64,000 nt of DNA from Aporrectodea caliginosa. Taxonomy: Eukaryota; Annelida; Clitellata; Crassiclitellata; Lumbricidae. The notes under the pieces are model-generated. The model did not search any database. It worked only from the letters and a program-made list of their open reading frames with translations, and had not been told where the DNA came from. The DNA lies in contig JACEVL010000294.1 of assembly GCA_020284085.1 (NCBI GenBank), forward strand, positions 62,001 to 126,000, in the 5' to 3' direction. Shown in pieces: positions 45,660 to 56,726 of the stretch. Made by a program: the position numbers and the translations under genes. Position 1 is the first letter of the stretch; each line of letters begins with the position of its first letter.

Positions 45660-46265
45660 CACTGTTCATCAAAGGACGATTAATCAATGAACTGTACATC
45701 AAAGGTCTTTTCATCAAAGGACTCTTCATCAAGAGGGTTATTGGATTGATGAAAAGAATTCTTTCTTAAATAGAAGCTGGATTGATAAAAAAAATTATGA
45801 TTGCTTAAATAGAATTTGGAATGATGAAAATAATTTTGCTAAATCGAAGCTGGATTGATGAAAAGAATTCTTGCTTATATAGAAGCTGAATTGATGAGAC
45901 GAATTATTGCTTAAATAGTAGCAGGATTGGTGAAAGTAATTATTGCTTAAATAGAAGTTGAAATGATAAAATAATTTTTTATAAAAGTAAAAGTTAAATT
46001 CATGAAAATAGTTTATGAAACTAGAATTTGCCTTGATGAAAATAATACTTGCGTAAATAGAAGCTCGATTGATCACTGTTATCATGGACATTGGTATTAA
46101 AATGTCATATTATACATATTATATGAAACGGTGAAACGATACGTTATAATGCGTACATAATAAAGAACGCTAAAAAGATAAATGTTCTCATGATGAACAG
46201 TCCGTTGATGAAAAGACCTTTGATGAACAGTCCATTGAGGAACCGTCCGTTGATGAACAGTCCTA
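45660..46265. mobile_element. Foldback-like element 4 within a gene A intron
   Basis: The left arm (45660-45740) repeats TTCATCAAAGGACTG; the right arm (46186-46265) repeats the inverse, GATGAACAGTCCGTT, with a 15-bp period. The core (45745-46080) is the ~40-bp AGAAGCTGGATTGATGAAAA minisatellite, ending TGTTATCATGGACATTGG. It lies between the CARD and TRADD-N-like exons of gene A. Confidence 0.82.
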
Positions 46266-46428
46266 GAACCTAGGATAGGACATAATATATTATAAAAATA
46301 CGGAATTATTTATAAAATGTCTAGGAATGTTCTTGGTGCAATTCGATATAAATGTTTACGTAAGACTTAGTATTCCAATTAAAATTATATTAACACATTG
46401 TCCTTTAGATAAAGCTTAGATCGTTAAC

Positions 46429-46716
46429 CTCCTCCGTTTTCCATGATCCTTGCCACTGTCTTCTGGTTTGTTTGTCGAAGACATTTGACGAAATTTGAAA
46501 ACTTTGTCTCATTGAAAGATCTCATCTGGTGCAAAAGCTCGGAGTTCTTATTTTGTTTTGAACGTAGTCGTTGAATGAATTGACTGCGTTCTTCCGTTAT
46601 GCAGTTGAGGGACAACAGCGAAGCAATTAATTCGTCATTTGGTTGAATATTGTCCAAGAGATAATTTCGATTGTTTCTTACGATTGCAGAACTTTTTCTG
46701 GTTTTTCGATAGAAAT
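46429..46716 (-). CDS. Gene A exon: CARD
   Basis: Acceptor GATTTTTAG above 46716, donor GGAG|GTTAAC after 46429; 288 nt, phase 1/phase 1. The first two bases complete a split Asp codon from the F-box-like exon. The ~95-residue product begins FYRKTRKSSAIVRNNRN and has a CARD-like helix series: LLDNIQPNDELIASLLSLN, CITEERSQFIQRLRSKQNKN, SELLHQMRSF, FSNFVKCLRQTNQKTVARIM, ending NGG. The pattern D.I....LI..L....CIT..E...I (entry helices) with a closing FxxCLRQT helix is typical of CARDs. CARDs recruit partners by homotypic contacts. It is more CARD-like than either gene B copy. Confidence 0.85.
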
Positions 46717-46724
46717 CTAAAAAT

Positions 46725-47280
46725 CAAACTAACATTTTTGTTAATGCATTGATGTAAGCGCTCTGTTGTTTTTTGCACTCAGATGACAAGAAAAAATTAT
46801 TGCGCTATTTGCAATTCTACATTTTCAGTAGACCCGGACTGCCCCATAAGCCTGTTATGCAGCTGTATAGGGTTCCCTAGGATCAATGAATCTATCTCAT
46901 CACCAGATCTTGTGCGTGTTCCTTATGGTTTGGCATCCAGTGAGTGAGCCTAATATTAGGAGATTGCTGTGAGGAAAAGCATTGGCGGAATGGACTTTCT
47001 CCTGCACCCCATCTGGATGCTTAACACGCAACTAGACCCCCCTTTGACATTGGGGTGAGAAAGGCGAGGGTCCGTATTAACTTGAGCCTATAGGTTCCCA
47101 AAAACCAGTTAACCGGCTCTGAGATTCGGAATATATGTGATTGATATAATGCTAAATTTCTAAGATAAGAAAAAATGTACTCATAACTCATAACTCATAT
47201 CTCTTGTTTTATGACCAGTGATTGTAACATTTCTCTAGCCATCGTGGCTCTGGATATAATTAAACTAAAGAAGCATTGAA
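46725..47280. other. Intron of gene A
   Basis: Contains GGTTCCCTAGGATCAATGAATC and GTGCGTGTTCCTTATGGTTTGGCATCCAG, possibly a decayed repeat, but no frame or clear family. Confidence 0.45.
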
Positions 47281-47281
47281 C

Positions 47282-47468
47282 CTTTGAGTCGACGCCAAAT
47301 TCTCTTCCTAAATCTTCTTCTTGTTGTTCGTTGAAACCAACAGAAGTCGACAGATGCCAAAGCTTTAACGATATCTTCATCTCTCTGGTGGAATGAAGGA
47401 TTCAGCATCCAATGCAGAAACGAATTTTCTAAGACGACATCCAACACCTCCAATGGAAGTTCATTCAA
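47282..47468 (-). CDS. Gene A exon: F-box-like domain
   Basis: Acceptor (eight-T tract then AG) above 47468, donor AAAG|GTTCAA after 47282; 187 nt, phase 0 in, phase 1 out. The 62 codons read NELPLEVLDVVLENSFLHW, a loop, then DIVKALASVDFCWFQ and TTRRRFRKRIWRRL. LPxEVL..VL followed by LxSV..xW..xxxRRxF fits an F-box-like fold, which would link to SCF ubiquitin ligases. The join to the CARD exon keeps frame. The initiator exon lies upstream and was not found; a TATAAAAG-like box occurs on this strand near 47553, and the triplet before the exon is a stop, so splicing is required. Confidence 0.65.
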
Positions 47469-47474
47469 CTAAAA

Positions 47475-48057
47475 AAAACATATTCTCAGAGTGCACAAAA
47501 GCTCAGTGCAATGTTTATCGCTTTAGTGACTAAAATTAATTAAGTGATTAATTCTTTTATATCGTCCCAAAGTCATTGCATCGATTGCCGTTATGATTGT
47601 TGGGCTCCAGAAGAGACTTTTTAAATCAAGTCATGGTTGACTTTAAGAAAGTTATAAATCACCAAAAAAGTGAAAACATTGATTGAATTATTTATTCTAA
47701 GTAAAGAATCAATGCATAAAACACTTACAAGACCGAAATTTTCGGTGATCATAAGTTAATGTGCAATCGTAAAGTACGGTCGTATTGTAAATGGTATTTT
47801 CTCGTGTCACAATAATATTTTGACAAACAATGAGTGCTTATTCTTAAACATAACGGATAATTAAACTTAATAACAGTGCATTCGTAAGTCTGTTTTGAAT
47901 TTAGAATTCTAAAAGCTACAGGTTATCGACTAATTCCAGTGTGGAACACGATGGCCGATTAATTTTAATACGAAATGCACGCGCTCGAGCCTCCATTGTG
48001 TGGATACATTGAGGAAGTCCTTCGAACAAAATGCGCCAACAATAAATTTCTGGACGA
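47475..48057. other. Upstream region of gene A
   Basis: On the minus strand GATATAAAAGAATT near 47553 could be a TATA box. No initiator exon could be chosen between here and the MITE at 48062. Confidence 0.35.
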
Positions 48058-48061
48058 TTAA

Positions 48062-49195
48062 CCCTCGGGCTACCAAGGAGGGGAGGTATCCACCCCACTC
48101 GGTTTGTTTCATCTCAAACTTTTTCCGTATGGAATCAAACTTTGACCTTTTAGGTAGCTGTAGGGGGTTCATTTACACACGTTTTGAGGTAAAATGTGAG
48201 ATGATATCTCACACCTTTCAAAAGTATTACCCAATATACCAGAGGTACCAGAGGGATATTATTATTTAATATTCGCAATTATTCATGAACAGAATGGAAT
48301 GTACCTAGTACTCAATTCATCGGACAAAGTGTTCATACAGCTTAATGACAACAGAATCAATGAAAGATTGCAAACAAAGCTATACTAAAACTGTAAAAAA
48401 TTAAAGCAAATGTGTCCTGTTAAATAATCCCGCATCACAATGTAACGTTGGAACGGCGGTCCTGCAGTACTATCGGTTGAAATATCTCGAAGGGTAAAAA
48501 AGTTATTAGTGTTTAACCGTTTTCAGACTTAACGACATGTCGCGAAACATGGGAAATGGTAAAAAGTTAATAACTTCTATAAATAAAGGAATATTCTGGA
48601 AATTAATACATCATTTTTATTCACGTTTAAGAGCTCTTTCCAACGGTATATTGAATGACAGTTAATTAGTCTTTAATTAGAATATTTTAAAAGAAAACAT
48701 GCTAAAGACATTAAATTGTTTTAAACTTTTTCGACAATTTTTGACCCCATGCCATTAGGCAACCTTTGGTTGCTAATGAATTTCGGATGTCTAATTTTCG
48801 CTTTTTTCAATCCACCCTAATATGTATGGATATATATATATAAATTATATGTATGGGTGTATATTTATACGTATATAAACATGTATCTGTGCATCTTGGA
48901 TACATAGATCAGTTTCAAAACACAAATAATCTTATATTTGTTTATCCAAAAAGTAAAAAATGTACGCAATAATATAAAATATTGCTAATTATCGGTTCCT
49001 TTGTTAAAAATGATGTAATTTCGAGGTGCATTCACATAATGTACAACTAAATATACCATTTTGTACAGAATTGAATGCTGAATCCATTGTTGTATTACAA
49101 GATATGATATGTGAAACCAAACCCGAAATCCAGGGGGGTTGGTAACCACCCCCCCCTTGGTAGCCAACGTCACAAAAAAGATTGGTAGCCTGAGG
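48062..49195. mobile_element. TTAA-flanked piggyBac-like MITE, uninterrupted copy (P3)
   Basis: TTAA at 48058-48061 and 49196-49199. Ends CCCTCGGGCTACCAAGG and, inverted, CCTCAGGCTACCAATC. Subterminal blocks CACACGTTTTGAGGTAAAATG (left) and GAAACCAAACCCGAAATCCA (right) recur in the other copies. 1,134 bp, no transposase. Best reference copy of the family in this window. Confidence 0.9.
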
Positions 49196-49199
49196 TTAA

Positions 49200-49865
49200 C
49201 AGGATTAGGCCTAAATATTTAATCGCGATTAAATTACCGAACATTGCAATGCGCGAGGTAAATTCGAATCCAAAGTCTTAGAATTTGAGATAAATGAACA
49301 GTGGATGAGCCTGGTAATTCTGCATCTCATTAAAAATTGGACAACAATCACAATTTATTTTGTCTGTGAGCATAACAAAACTGCATATTTATTTTTTTAT
49401 GAAGCGATTATTTGCAAGGTTGATCGCGATTAAAATTTTTAATCGCAAAATTAATTTCGATTGAAAATCTTAATTGTTGAGCAGACCCAATGAAAAATTA
49501 ATTTATAATAAATTGTGTGCGCTAAAACATTAAAATGCGCAATAACTGGGAGAGAATCCTTTGTATTTTTACAGTGACAGAACTATCAAAAAGAATTCTG
49601 CTGGTTGTTTGAACTTTCATAATACTAAAAGCATTAGGGATTTAGAGGTCTGATTTATTTCGTGCGTTTCTCAGCATAAAACATCATTCGGCCTGGATTC
49701 GTTTTCACTGTTGATGAATGTGTCGGCTGAGATCGATTAAGAACATTCTGTCAATCTGGAAATAGTCAAATGGTTGGACAAATAAACGCATTTGTAGGAC
49801 TGTAGCGGTTTCAGCGGCGAAATGGAAAAAAGGCAATTACTAATGAAATAGTAGTATACTGCCAC
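49200..49865. other. No feature recognised
   Basis: AT-rich, no frame or repeat structure noted apart from TTAATCGCGATTAAA-like words at 49221 and 49422. Confidence 0.4.
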
Positions 49866-50009
49866 AGCTTAAGTTCACCTTCAGGCTACCACCACCAGTG
49901 TCCACCACCTCGTATTTCGTGTTTGGTTTATGTTAAATGCACCTCGAAATTACATAATTTTTAACAACGGAACCGATCCATAATTAGCTATACCGAATGT
50001 TATATTATT

Positions 50010-50248
50010 TGTATTGTATTGTATTGTATTGTATTTGAACACTTGTTATAGCGCCACTACCAGATTTCCCATTCATAGGCGCTCCCGACTACTGCGCGAA
50101 CGCTGAATCGGAGTTTCACGCCGAAGCGCATGAGCAATTGCGAGTGAAGGACTTGCCCAGGGTCCCTACGCGGCGACTTTAAGGTGGATTCGAAACCGCA
50201 ACCCTCCAGCTGCAAGGCACCGAACATACCCCTAAACCACCGCGCCCC
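50010..50248 (-). mobile_element. tRNA-derived SINE, copy 5
   Basis: Minus orientation; head GGGGCGCGGTGGTTTAGGGG, B-box GGTTGCGGTTTCGAATCC, tail GCGCCTATGAATGGG...GGCGCTATAACAAGTG, then (TACAA)n (50012-50040 on plus as TTGTA). Confidence 0.9.
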
Positions 50249-50299
50249 AGTTGTATTGTAATGTGTTGTATTGTAATGTGTTGTATTGTACTCCACGTT

Positions 50300-50430
50300 T
50301 ATATTGCGACCGAGCCACCCGCAGTAAAGATCCGAGAAATTAATCTCTGATAAATCGACCGACCCGGAATCGAACCCGGGGCGCCGTCGTGACGAGCGGG
50401 CTACCAACCCACTCGGCCACTCAGGATCCT
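50300..50430 (-). mobile_element. tRNA-like SINE head, third family
   Basis: Minus strand: GAGTGGCCGAGTGGGTTGGT (A-box type), GCTCGTCACGACGG, then GGGTTCGATTCCGGGTCGGTC (perfect B-box). The 3' side does not pair with the 5' acceptor and the sequence continues as a repeat body, so it is a tRNA-derived SINE rather than a tRNA gene. Confidence 0.65.
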
Positions 50431-50755
50431 TATTGCGTACATCTTGAACTTGTTGCATAAACAAATGTAAAATTAAGTGTTTTTGGTCTATGTACACAAG
50501 AACATTATATTAAGTATAATGAGGCTTCATTTGTAACAATAGCCTACAAACTAGTCCATAGTCTGTGTTAGGTGCAGCGAAATCTATAGGAATGCAGTTA
50601 TATCAACATGAAACCAGACTTTACGTTGTTGTTCACGGCAGTTAAGTATGTCGGTGGTCCTTGCAGTTATTGCAAGTTACTCCATTTGTTTTGTGCGAAT
50701 GCTTCCTGCAAAGAGACTTCTCACTTCATCTTCATTACCTGTTTCAGCTAATATA

Positions 50756-51680
50756 AGGTAGAATGGGGGAAGACGGACACGTTAAGCAATGTTTCACCTA
50801 TAATAAAGCTAATTATCAACATAAGAACAATTTTTTTTAGCTACTCACAGAAACATATCTCTTAATTATTATTTAACATCAAAATAGCCCAGAAAATTAT
50901 TGATTTTTTCTGTGTTACAGTTTAAAGTTGAACCGGGGTGAAGTCCATCTTCCCCAGACAACTGAGGTAAGATGGACACTAACTTGGGGAAAGATGGACA
51001 GTAGAGTCCACTGTAATACTAGCCTAGCAGATCATGCTTGCTTAATAGTTTTCGCATTGCTCATACTGTTCCATATAGTTTATAATCATTGATAGTTCAA
51101 CAGTCGTTAATAGTTTTTACAGTCTTCACATGTAAATTGATCTTGCAGTTATTTGGGTAGGGTGGGGGAAGATGGACACCGGGGTAAGTAATTTCAGTTC
51201 CAAGTAATATTTGTCTTAATTGTGCAACTGAAATTTAGTTTGGACACTAACCCTTATGTAAGAGGAAGATGGACACCAAGCCTACCCGACCAACTTCACA
51301 GTCATCAACACAGTGTCAAATGAGATGGTGCCTTTCAAAAATAGTTCAACACACAGTTGGACTAATGCAGTTTCAGAAAACATATCTTTTACTTACCCTA
51401 CAGATCGAATTTCGGGGCTGTATCCTTACGATTTTTAAGAAGAAAATTATCGCAGTTTACGCAAAAACACGCTTATACACCATGCCTGTCAATACTCAGT
51501 CGAACACGTCACTTCCCTTACGCTGTATGTATTACGCTGTATGTATTATACTTGCACCAGTCTTTTCTGTCCATCTTGCATCTACATAGGTGTTCGACGG
51601 ACACTTGGAAAAATTTCTGTGTTAGTTCTTTCTTCGTAGTGTCCATCTTACCCCGGTGTCCATCTTCCCCCACCCTACCT
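50756..51680. mobile_element. TA-flanked MITE with GGTAGxxTGGGGGAAGAxGGACAC ends
   Basis: Ends AGGTAGAATGGGGGAAGACG and, inverted, AGGTAGGGTGGGGGAAGATG, flanked by TA. The end motif recurs inside (51158-51182) and shorter forms (GATGGACAC) recur at several positions, so transposase-binding repeats are spread through it. No transposase frame. Confidence 0.85.
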
Positions 51681-52099
51681 TAAGTTCCAAATCTGTAGCT
51701 GCTGACAAACGTTTACGTAGAAATATCGGTTAACGTTGTGTTGCTGCATTCAGGCATTTTCGCACAGATAACGCGTACTATTATTTATTTTGACCACTTT
51801 CAGTTTTCAAAAGACAAATAAGTAAGCAAGCAAATGAATTCCTGCATTCCCTCTAAAGAATGGTATATTTGTTTCTCTTCCAGGAAGAACAGTGATTACG
51901 CTATAGTCGTAAACTTAGGGGTGGTGGTATCCACTCCCTCTGGTACCCCGGCTATATAAGGTATAACGTTTTAATGGCGTGGGATACCACCATGATGTTT
52001 ACCTCAAAATGTGCGCAAATGAACCTCCTACAGAGACCTAAAATGTTAAAATTATATTCCACATGGAACAAGTTTGTGGTAGCCCGAAAGTTAAAGATT

Positions 52100-53060
52100 T
52101 TGATAAGTTTTTATAGAGACTGCCGAATACATGTTTTTGCAAGACTTCAAATCTAGGCGTGAGACACGGTTATGGCTTTCAAGAATAGTCGAAGCAAAAT
52201 TATAGAAAGACAATATGAAATATATTTGAGGTATAAAAGAGGATATTTTTCTAAATTGCTTGCGAAGGCCTTATATTAACTATGAATTAGCTAAATAAAG
52301 CAGTTTCACAACTCACCGTTGTCTCAGAAGGCTGATAATCTCTTTCTGTTTAAAATACAAATATGTGAAGATATTTTTCCAGAATATCATTTGTAAATAT
52401 TGAAAAAATAAAATATTGTAACAAATTATAAACAAATAATACAAGTTCCAATAATCATTTTAATGACGCTAAAGGCTCTTAGTCGATGACAACGAATAAC
52501 AATATAAGTTTTTAAACAGGAATTAGTATTCGACCAGACAAGCAGCTGCTGACGAACAGCAATCTAACACTACAAGCTCTGGTATCGAGTTTCGAGTATT
52601 TGTATGCTCAACAATGTACGACCGTTCGTACGGAGCGTAGCGGTACGTTATTTTGTCAATAACATACGTACTGGTGCGAAGAAGTTTTCAATGATCTCTA
52701 CTATTAAATTCCTAATTGGTATTCTTGTTTACATATCATATGTAATGTATAATATATAATATTATGTCAAAAATTAAGATTTTAGGAAGATCAGTGCCAA
52801 TGGTCAATTACATGGCTTTTTAGCGTGCAGTTCTACACAAAATGTGCAGTTCTAAATGAATCTGTACAACGGTAAAAGCAATCTTGTGCAGTGTTAAAAA
52901 AAGCAAAAAAATGGTCATCGCATCCCAATGGGAATAATTTACCATGGCTTTTTGAAAAAGAGAGAAAAGGTTTGTGCAGTTCTAAATATTCCTTTAAAAT
53001 GCCCAGGTCAATTAATTGTTAAAATATACCTCTATCAAAAAAAAATATCAAGATCATATG
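52100..53060. other. No gene recognised
   Basis: AT-rich. A GTGCAGTTCTA word recurs three to four times at 52830-52990; otherwise nothing supported. Confidence 0.4.
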
Positions 53061-53062
53061 CC

Positions 53063-53230
53063 GGTGTCACGAAATAGAGTATCTCCCATAGAATTATATC
53101 CCCTTAGCGAAATGAAGTATCCGGCCGGATGAATCTGAACGCGAGGGACTATCCCCCTTCGTGCAAAAGTATCCCCCATGAGTCGTACGAAATCATCCAC
53201 CATTCAAAAAGTATCCAGTATCCCTCTGCA
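53063..53230. mobile_element. Partial copy of the GCCGGTxTCACGAAATAG MITE
   Basis: GCCGGTGTCACGAAATAGAG followed by GTATCC/CCCC words as in 20421-20779. The right terminus was not found. Confidence 0.7.
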
Positions 53231-53234
53231 AATT

Positions 53235-53864
53235 TATTGTAAATTGTGCTATTTAAGTCAATTTAAAACCATAGTTGGTAAAAGCGGCTAAAACTGAATA
53301 AAAAACGTCGTCTTTCAACAACAACAAAATAAAACACTTGAAAAACAAAACTAGAAAATAATTTCACTTTGTTACATCTTGTACTGCATTTTAAAAGTTA
53401 AAACCGTATTTAGACAATGTAGTTTAATCAGCAAATAACCCAACTAAGTAAAATTAAGCTACAGCAATTATTTTTATGTGTTTTCTTTAATAAGAATTTG
53501 AAAAATTAAAAATTTGAAATCTTTTCTTATTTGAATTTTAAACATAAGTCTGCATGGGCTAAGTCCATTCTGACTAACATAAACTAACAATGAAACACTA
53601 AACTTTGTAACTATAGAGTGTAGACTAGCCTACTTCATTAAAAATTGTAGGTCTACTTACAATTCTTACTTATATTGAAACTTTATATGGAGTAATATCA
53701 GTCATTTTATCAGTCAATCGGAAAATTACTGTACATAAAGACAACATTTCGCATTTTTGGATAACTTAGAAATTCAAATAACTTTTATATATTTTATTTC
53801 TGGTACTTTGCTATTTATTTCTCAAATGATGACATTAAAATAGTGATGCAAACTACCTGAATCC
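53235..53864. other. No feature recognised
   Basis: AT-rich, no frames of note. Confidence 0.45.
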
Positions 53865-54187
53865 TATCTATCTATCTATCTGTCTGTCGTATCCATCCAT
53901 CCATCCATCCATCCATCCATCCATCCATCCATCCATCCATCCATCCATCCATCCATCCATCCATCCATCCATCCATCCATCCATCCATCCATCCATCCAT
54001 CCATCCATCCATCCATCCATCCATCCATCCATCCATCCATCCATCCATCCATCCATCCATCCATCCATCCATCCATCCATCCATCCATCCATCCATCCAT
54101 CCATCCATCCATCCATCCATCCATCCATCCATCCATCCATCCATCCATCCATCCATCTATCTATCTATCTAATCTATCTATCTATGG
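53865..54187. repeat. Large (CCAT)n microsatellite with (CTAT)n edges
   Basis: CTAT repeats at 53865-53888, then about 65 CCAT units to 54154, then CTAT units to 54185. It directly abuts the 3' end of the LINE fragment at 54189, so it probably grew from that LINE's tetranucleotide tail. Three open minus frames (poly-WMDG) are artefacts. Confidence 0.97.
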
Positions 54188-54188
54188 A

Positions 54189-54575
54189 ATTTATATAGCG
54201 CCCCTTCAAGATAACTATTCAGAGGCGCTCCCGACCCAGGCCAGGTCAAAGAGGAAGGTCTTAAGTAGTCTATAGAAAGAATCAGAGAGGTCTCGTGGGA
54301 GAGGACGAAGGTCTGAGGGGAGGCTATTCCAGAAAGAAGAACCAACGATCGAGAAAGCCCGACGCTGTCTAGTAGCAGTACGAGCATGCGGAACTATGAA
54401 GTCACCTCTAGAGGCCGAGCGCAGAGATCGGCGACCAGAGCATGCCGAGGTTAAAGTGAAGAGCTCCCGGAGATAGACAGATGCTCTGCCCAGAACACAG
54501 TGCCAGACGATAGAGGAGACCCTATAATGGATGCGCTGCTGGACCGGGACCCAGTGGAGGACATCACACATGAAT
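54189..54575 (-). pseudogene. L2-like LINE C-terminal fragment
   Basis: Minus frame of 118 codons: [85 protein letters not shown]. This is the standard C-terminal block of L2-type proteins. The 3' UTR GGGAGCGCCTCTGAATAG...GGGGCGCTATATAAATTCC then runs into the microsatellite. It is the best-preserved copy here. Confidence 0.88.
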
Positions 54576-54728
54576 GCAGACAGAGCTACTGTAATACCGA
54601 TTTACAAACAAAGAAATAAAAATGAAGTTTCTAACTTCAGACTTTTTTCTATATTACCTTATTTTTCCAAGTTGTTTGAGAGAGTCATGTATGACCGGCT
54701 GTACTCTTTTTTTAGCCAATCTAAAGCC

Positions 54729-55121
54729 TAGGGTAGGACCGATTGGCATCTTTTGACGATTTTCGATTCCGATTAGTTGGCCTGCTTTATCGCCGATTTC
54801 GATTCTGCTTCGATTAATCGGCAACATTCAATTTTTATTTTGTTTTATACATTGTCTATTACTAAAACGCCTGACTGTCTGCCATTTTGATGACGCGTTG
54901 ACTCACAATTTTACATGGACTATCAATATTTAAGATTAAATTTTACGTAAGGAGGTCGAAAAACAGGTATTAATGAAAGAAGAAATTGTTTTCGGTCAAA
55001 AATATAATTTGTTTGGTATTTGTATCGGTAGACCTGGAATGCGCCGATTGCGATTAAAATCCGGCCCGGACACAAAATCCGGCCCGAACCGATTTCAGGC
55101 CGATTAATCGGTCCTTCCCTA
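54729..55121. mobile_element. hAT-like MITE inside the RT pseudogene
   Basis: Ends TAGGGTAGGACCGATT and, inverted, TAGGGAAGGACCGATT; flanking 8-mers CTAAAGCC and CTAAAATC match at 6 of 8. The interior carries TTTTCGATTCCGATTAG and GGCCGATTAATCGG words. Confidence 0.8.
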
Positions 55122-55424
55122 CTAAAATCCTATGCCCTTTAAACACGGCTTTCAGCTAGGGCATTCGACACACTAGCCACTAGTCGATATAGAGAATGAA
55201 ATTTCTCAATTTCTCTCAAATATAACAATGAATATTCTATTAGAATTTTTCTCAATTTGGTCAAGGCGTTCGATACGGTTGACCGTAAAACTTTGCAATT
55301 ACAAGCTTGAAACTCATGGAATCAGAGGAGTTGTACTTGCATGTTGTTCAAGATACCTAAACAACCGATGGCAGCAAGTTTCTTGCAATGGCAAACTATC
55401 ACGTTTTCAACACATTGCTTTTGC

Positions 55425-55752
55425 CAGGGCCTACTACGTAGGGGGGGATGGAAGCAGAATGCTTCCAATCTGTGCCAGGGGGGAAAGAAATGCTGTGTAA
55501 AGGGGATAAAAATTTTGCTAGGGGGGGATAAAAATGTTCGCTAGCGGGGGAATTGAGTGTGACAAGTTTTCCCCGTCCTAGAAACAAGACGGAAAAGCAA
55601 AAAAAAAAGGTCATCAGAAATTTTTGTGTCTAGAAAAATGTAAAATTCTTGCTTCCAGCCACACCCAAAAAAATTTATTTATCCCATACTACTTTTGACA
55701 CTGAGCAAAGGGGGGGAAAGCTTCCAGCTTACAGGGGGGATAGTAGGCCCTG
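55425..55752. mobile_element. hAT-like MITE, second insert in the RT pseudogene
   Basis: Perfect 12-bp inverted ends CAGGGCCTACTA and TAGTAGGCCCTG; flanking 8-mers GCTTTTGC and GCCTTTGG match at 6 of 8. The interior repeats GGGGGGATAAAAAT and GGGGGATGGAAGC words. It splits the RT frame just ahead of the GVPRGSIL motif. Confidence 0.88.
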
Positions 55753-56726
55753 GCCTTTGGGGTTCCTCGAGGCTCAATACTACATTCTGTTTGCAGACGA
55801 TTCCAGTGCCATCTACTCTTATGCCTCATATGATAAAATAATTAAATGAGTAAATTATGATCTAGAGTTCTAGACTAATCAGCTAATGACTGGTTTAAAA
55901 CCAACAAACTACGCTTAACCTATATAAAACTATTTACATTATCTCCAGGTCTAACAAAACACCTGTTCCAACCCATGACAATGCTCTGATAATTGAAAAT
56001 AATTTTTTTCCTCAAGTCTCTTCATCTAAATTCCTAGGGATATACAATGACCAACACTTAAAATGGAAGATAAATACAGCCGAAATTGCCAAAATAAATC
56101 AAAACAATTGTAATAATTTTAAGGATATCCTATCTACTTCCAACCCACATACTCAAAAGTCTATATTTCACACTTATACATCCATATCTAAACTATTGAA
56201 ATTTTGTCTGGACATCTACATAATTATGACACTCACTAAAACTAAACATACTACAGAAAAAAAATAAGTATGTTTAGTTTTAGTGAGTCAGAAAAAACCA
56301 TAAGAATCATTATTAAATCTCCTATCAATATCCACACTAGCTCACTGCATTTACAACTAAACCCTCGGGCTACCAAGCTTTTTTGTGACGTTGGCTACCA
56401 AGGGGGGTGGTTACCACCCCCCACTGGATTTCGGGTTTGGTTTCACATATAATTTCTTGTAATATACCAATGAATTCACCATTCAATTCTGTACAGAATG
56501 GTATATTTAGTTGTACATTATGTGAATGCACCTCGAAATTACATCATTTTTAACAAAGGCACCGATAATTAGCGATATTTTATATTATTGCGTACATTTT
56601 GTACTTTTTGGATAAACAAATATATCATTATGTGTGTTTTCAAACTGATCTGTGTATCCAAGATACATAAATACATACCTACACATGTTTATATACGTAT
56701 TAATATGCATCCATACATATATACAT

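Larger units (their letters stand above)
49866..52097. mobile_element. TTAA-type piggyBac-like element, copy P4, with three insertions
   Basis: The left end has TTCAGGCTACCACCACC and GTGTTTGGTTTATGT. The right end reads CTCAAAATGTGCGCAAATGAACC, then GTGGTAGCCCGAAAGTTAA (about 52080-52098). Inside are a SINE (50010-50248), a tRNA-like repeat (50300-50430) and a TA-flanked MITE (50756-51680). Ends more eroded than in P1 or P3. Confidence 0.65.
54572..56345 (+). pseudogene. Jockey-group LINE reverse transcriptase, split by two MITEs
   Basis: Plus-strand pieces in order: VIPIYKQRNKNEVSNFRLFS and LFERVMYDRLYSFFS (54572-54731); RT core with ETHGIRGVVLACCSRYLNN and VSCNG (about 55150-55424); GVPRGSIL (55760) and LFADDSSAIYSYAS with the catalytic F-A-D-D (about 55785); then SSKFLGIYNDQHLKWK (about 56010) and SEKTIRIIIKSP (56285). 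Frameshifts occur throughout. Removing the inserts at 54729-55121 and 55425-55752 restores domain order. No endonuclease part is seen. Confidence 0.82.

Noticed and set aside
50340..50430. A functional tRNA gene
   Set aside because: Good A and B boxes, but the acceptor stem does not pair and the sequence continues as repeat.
53868..54156. Three WMDG-repeat proteins
   Set aside because: Tetranucleotide CCAT repeat read on the minus strand.
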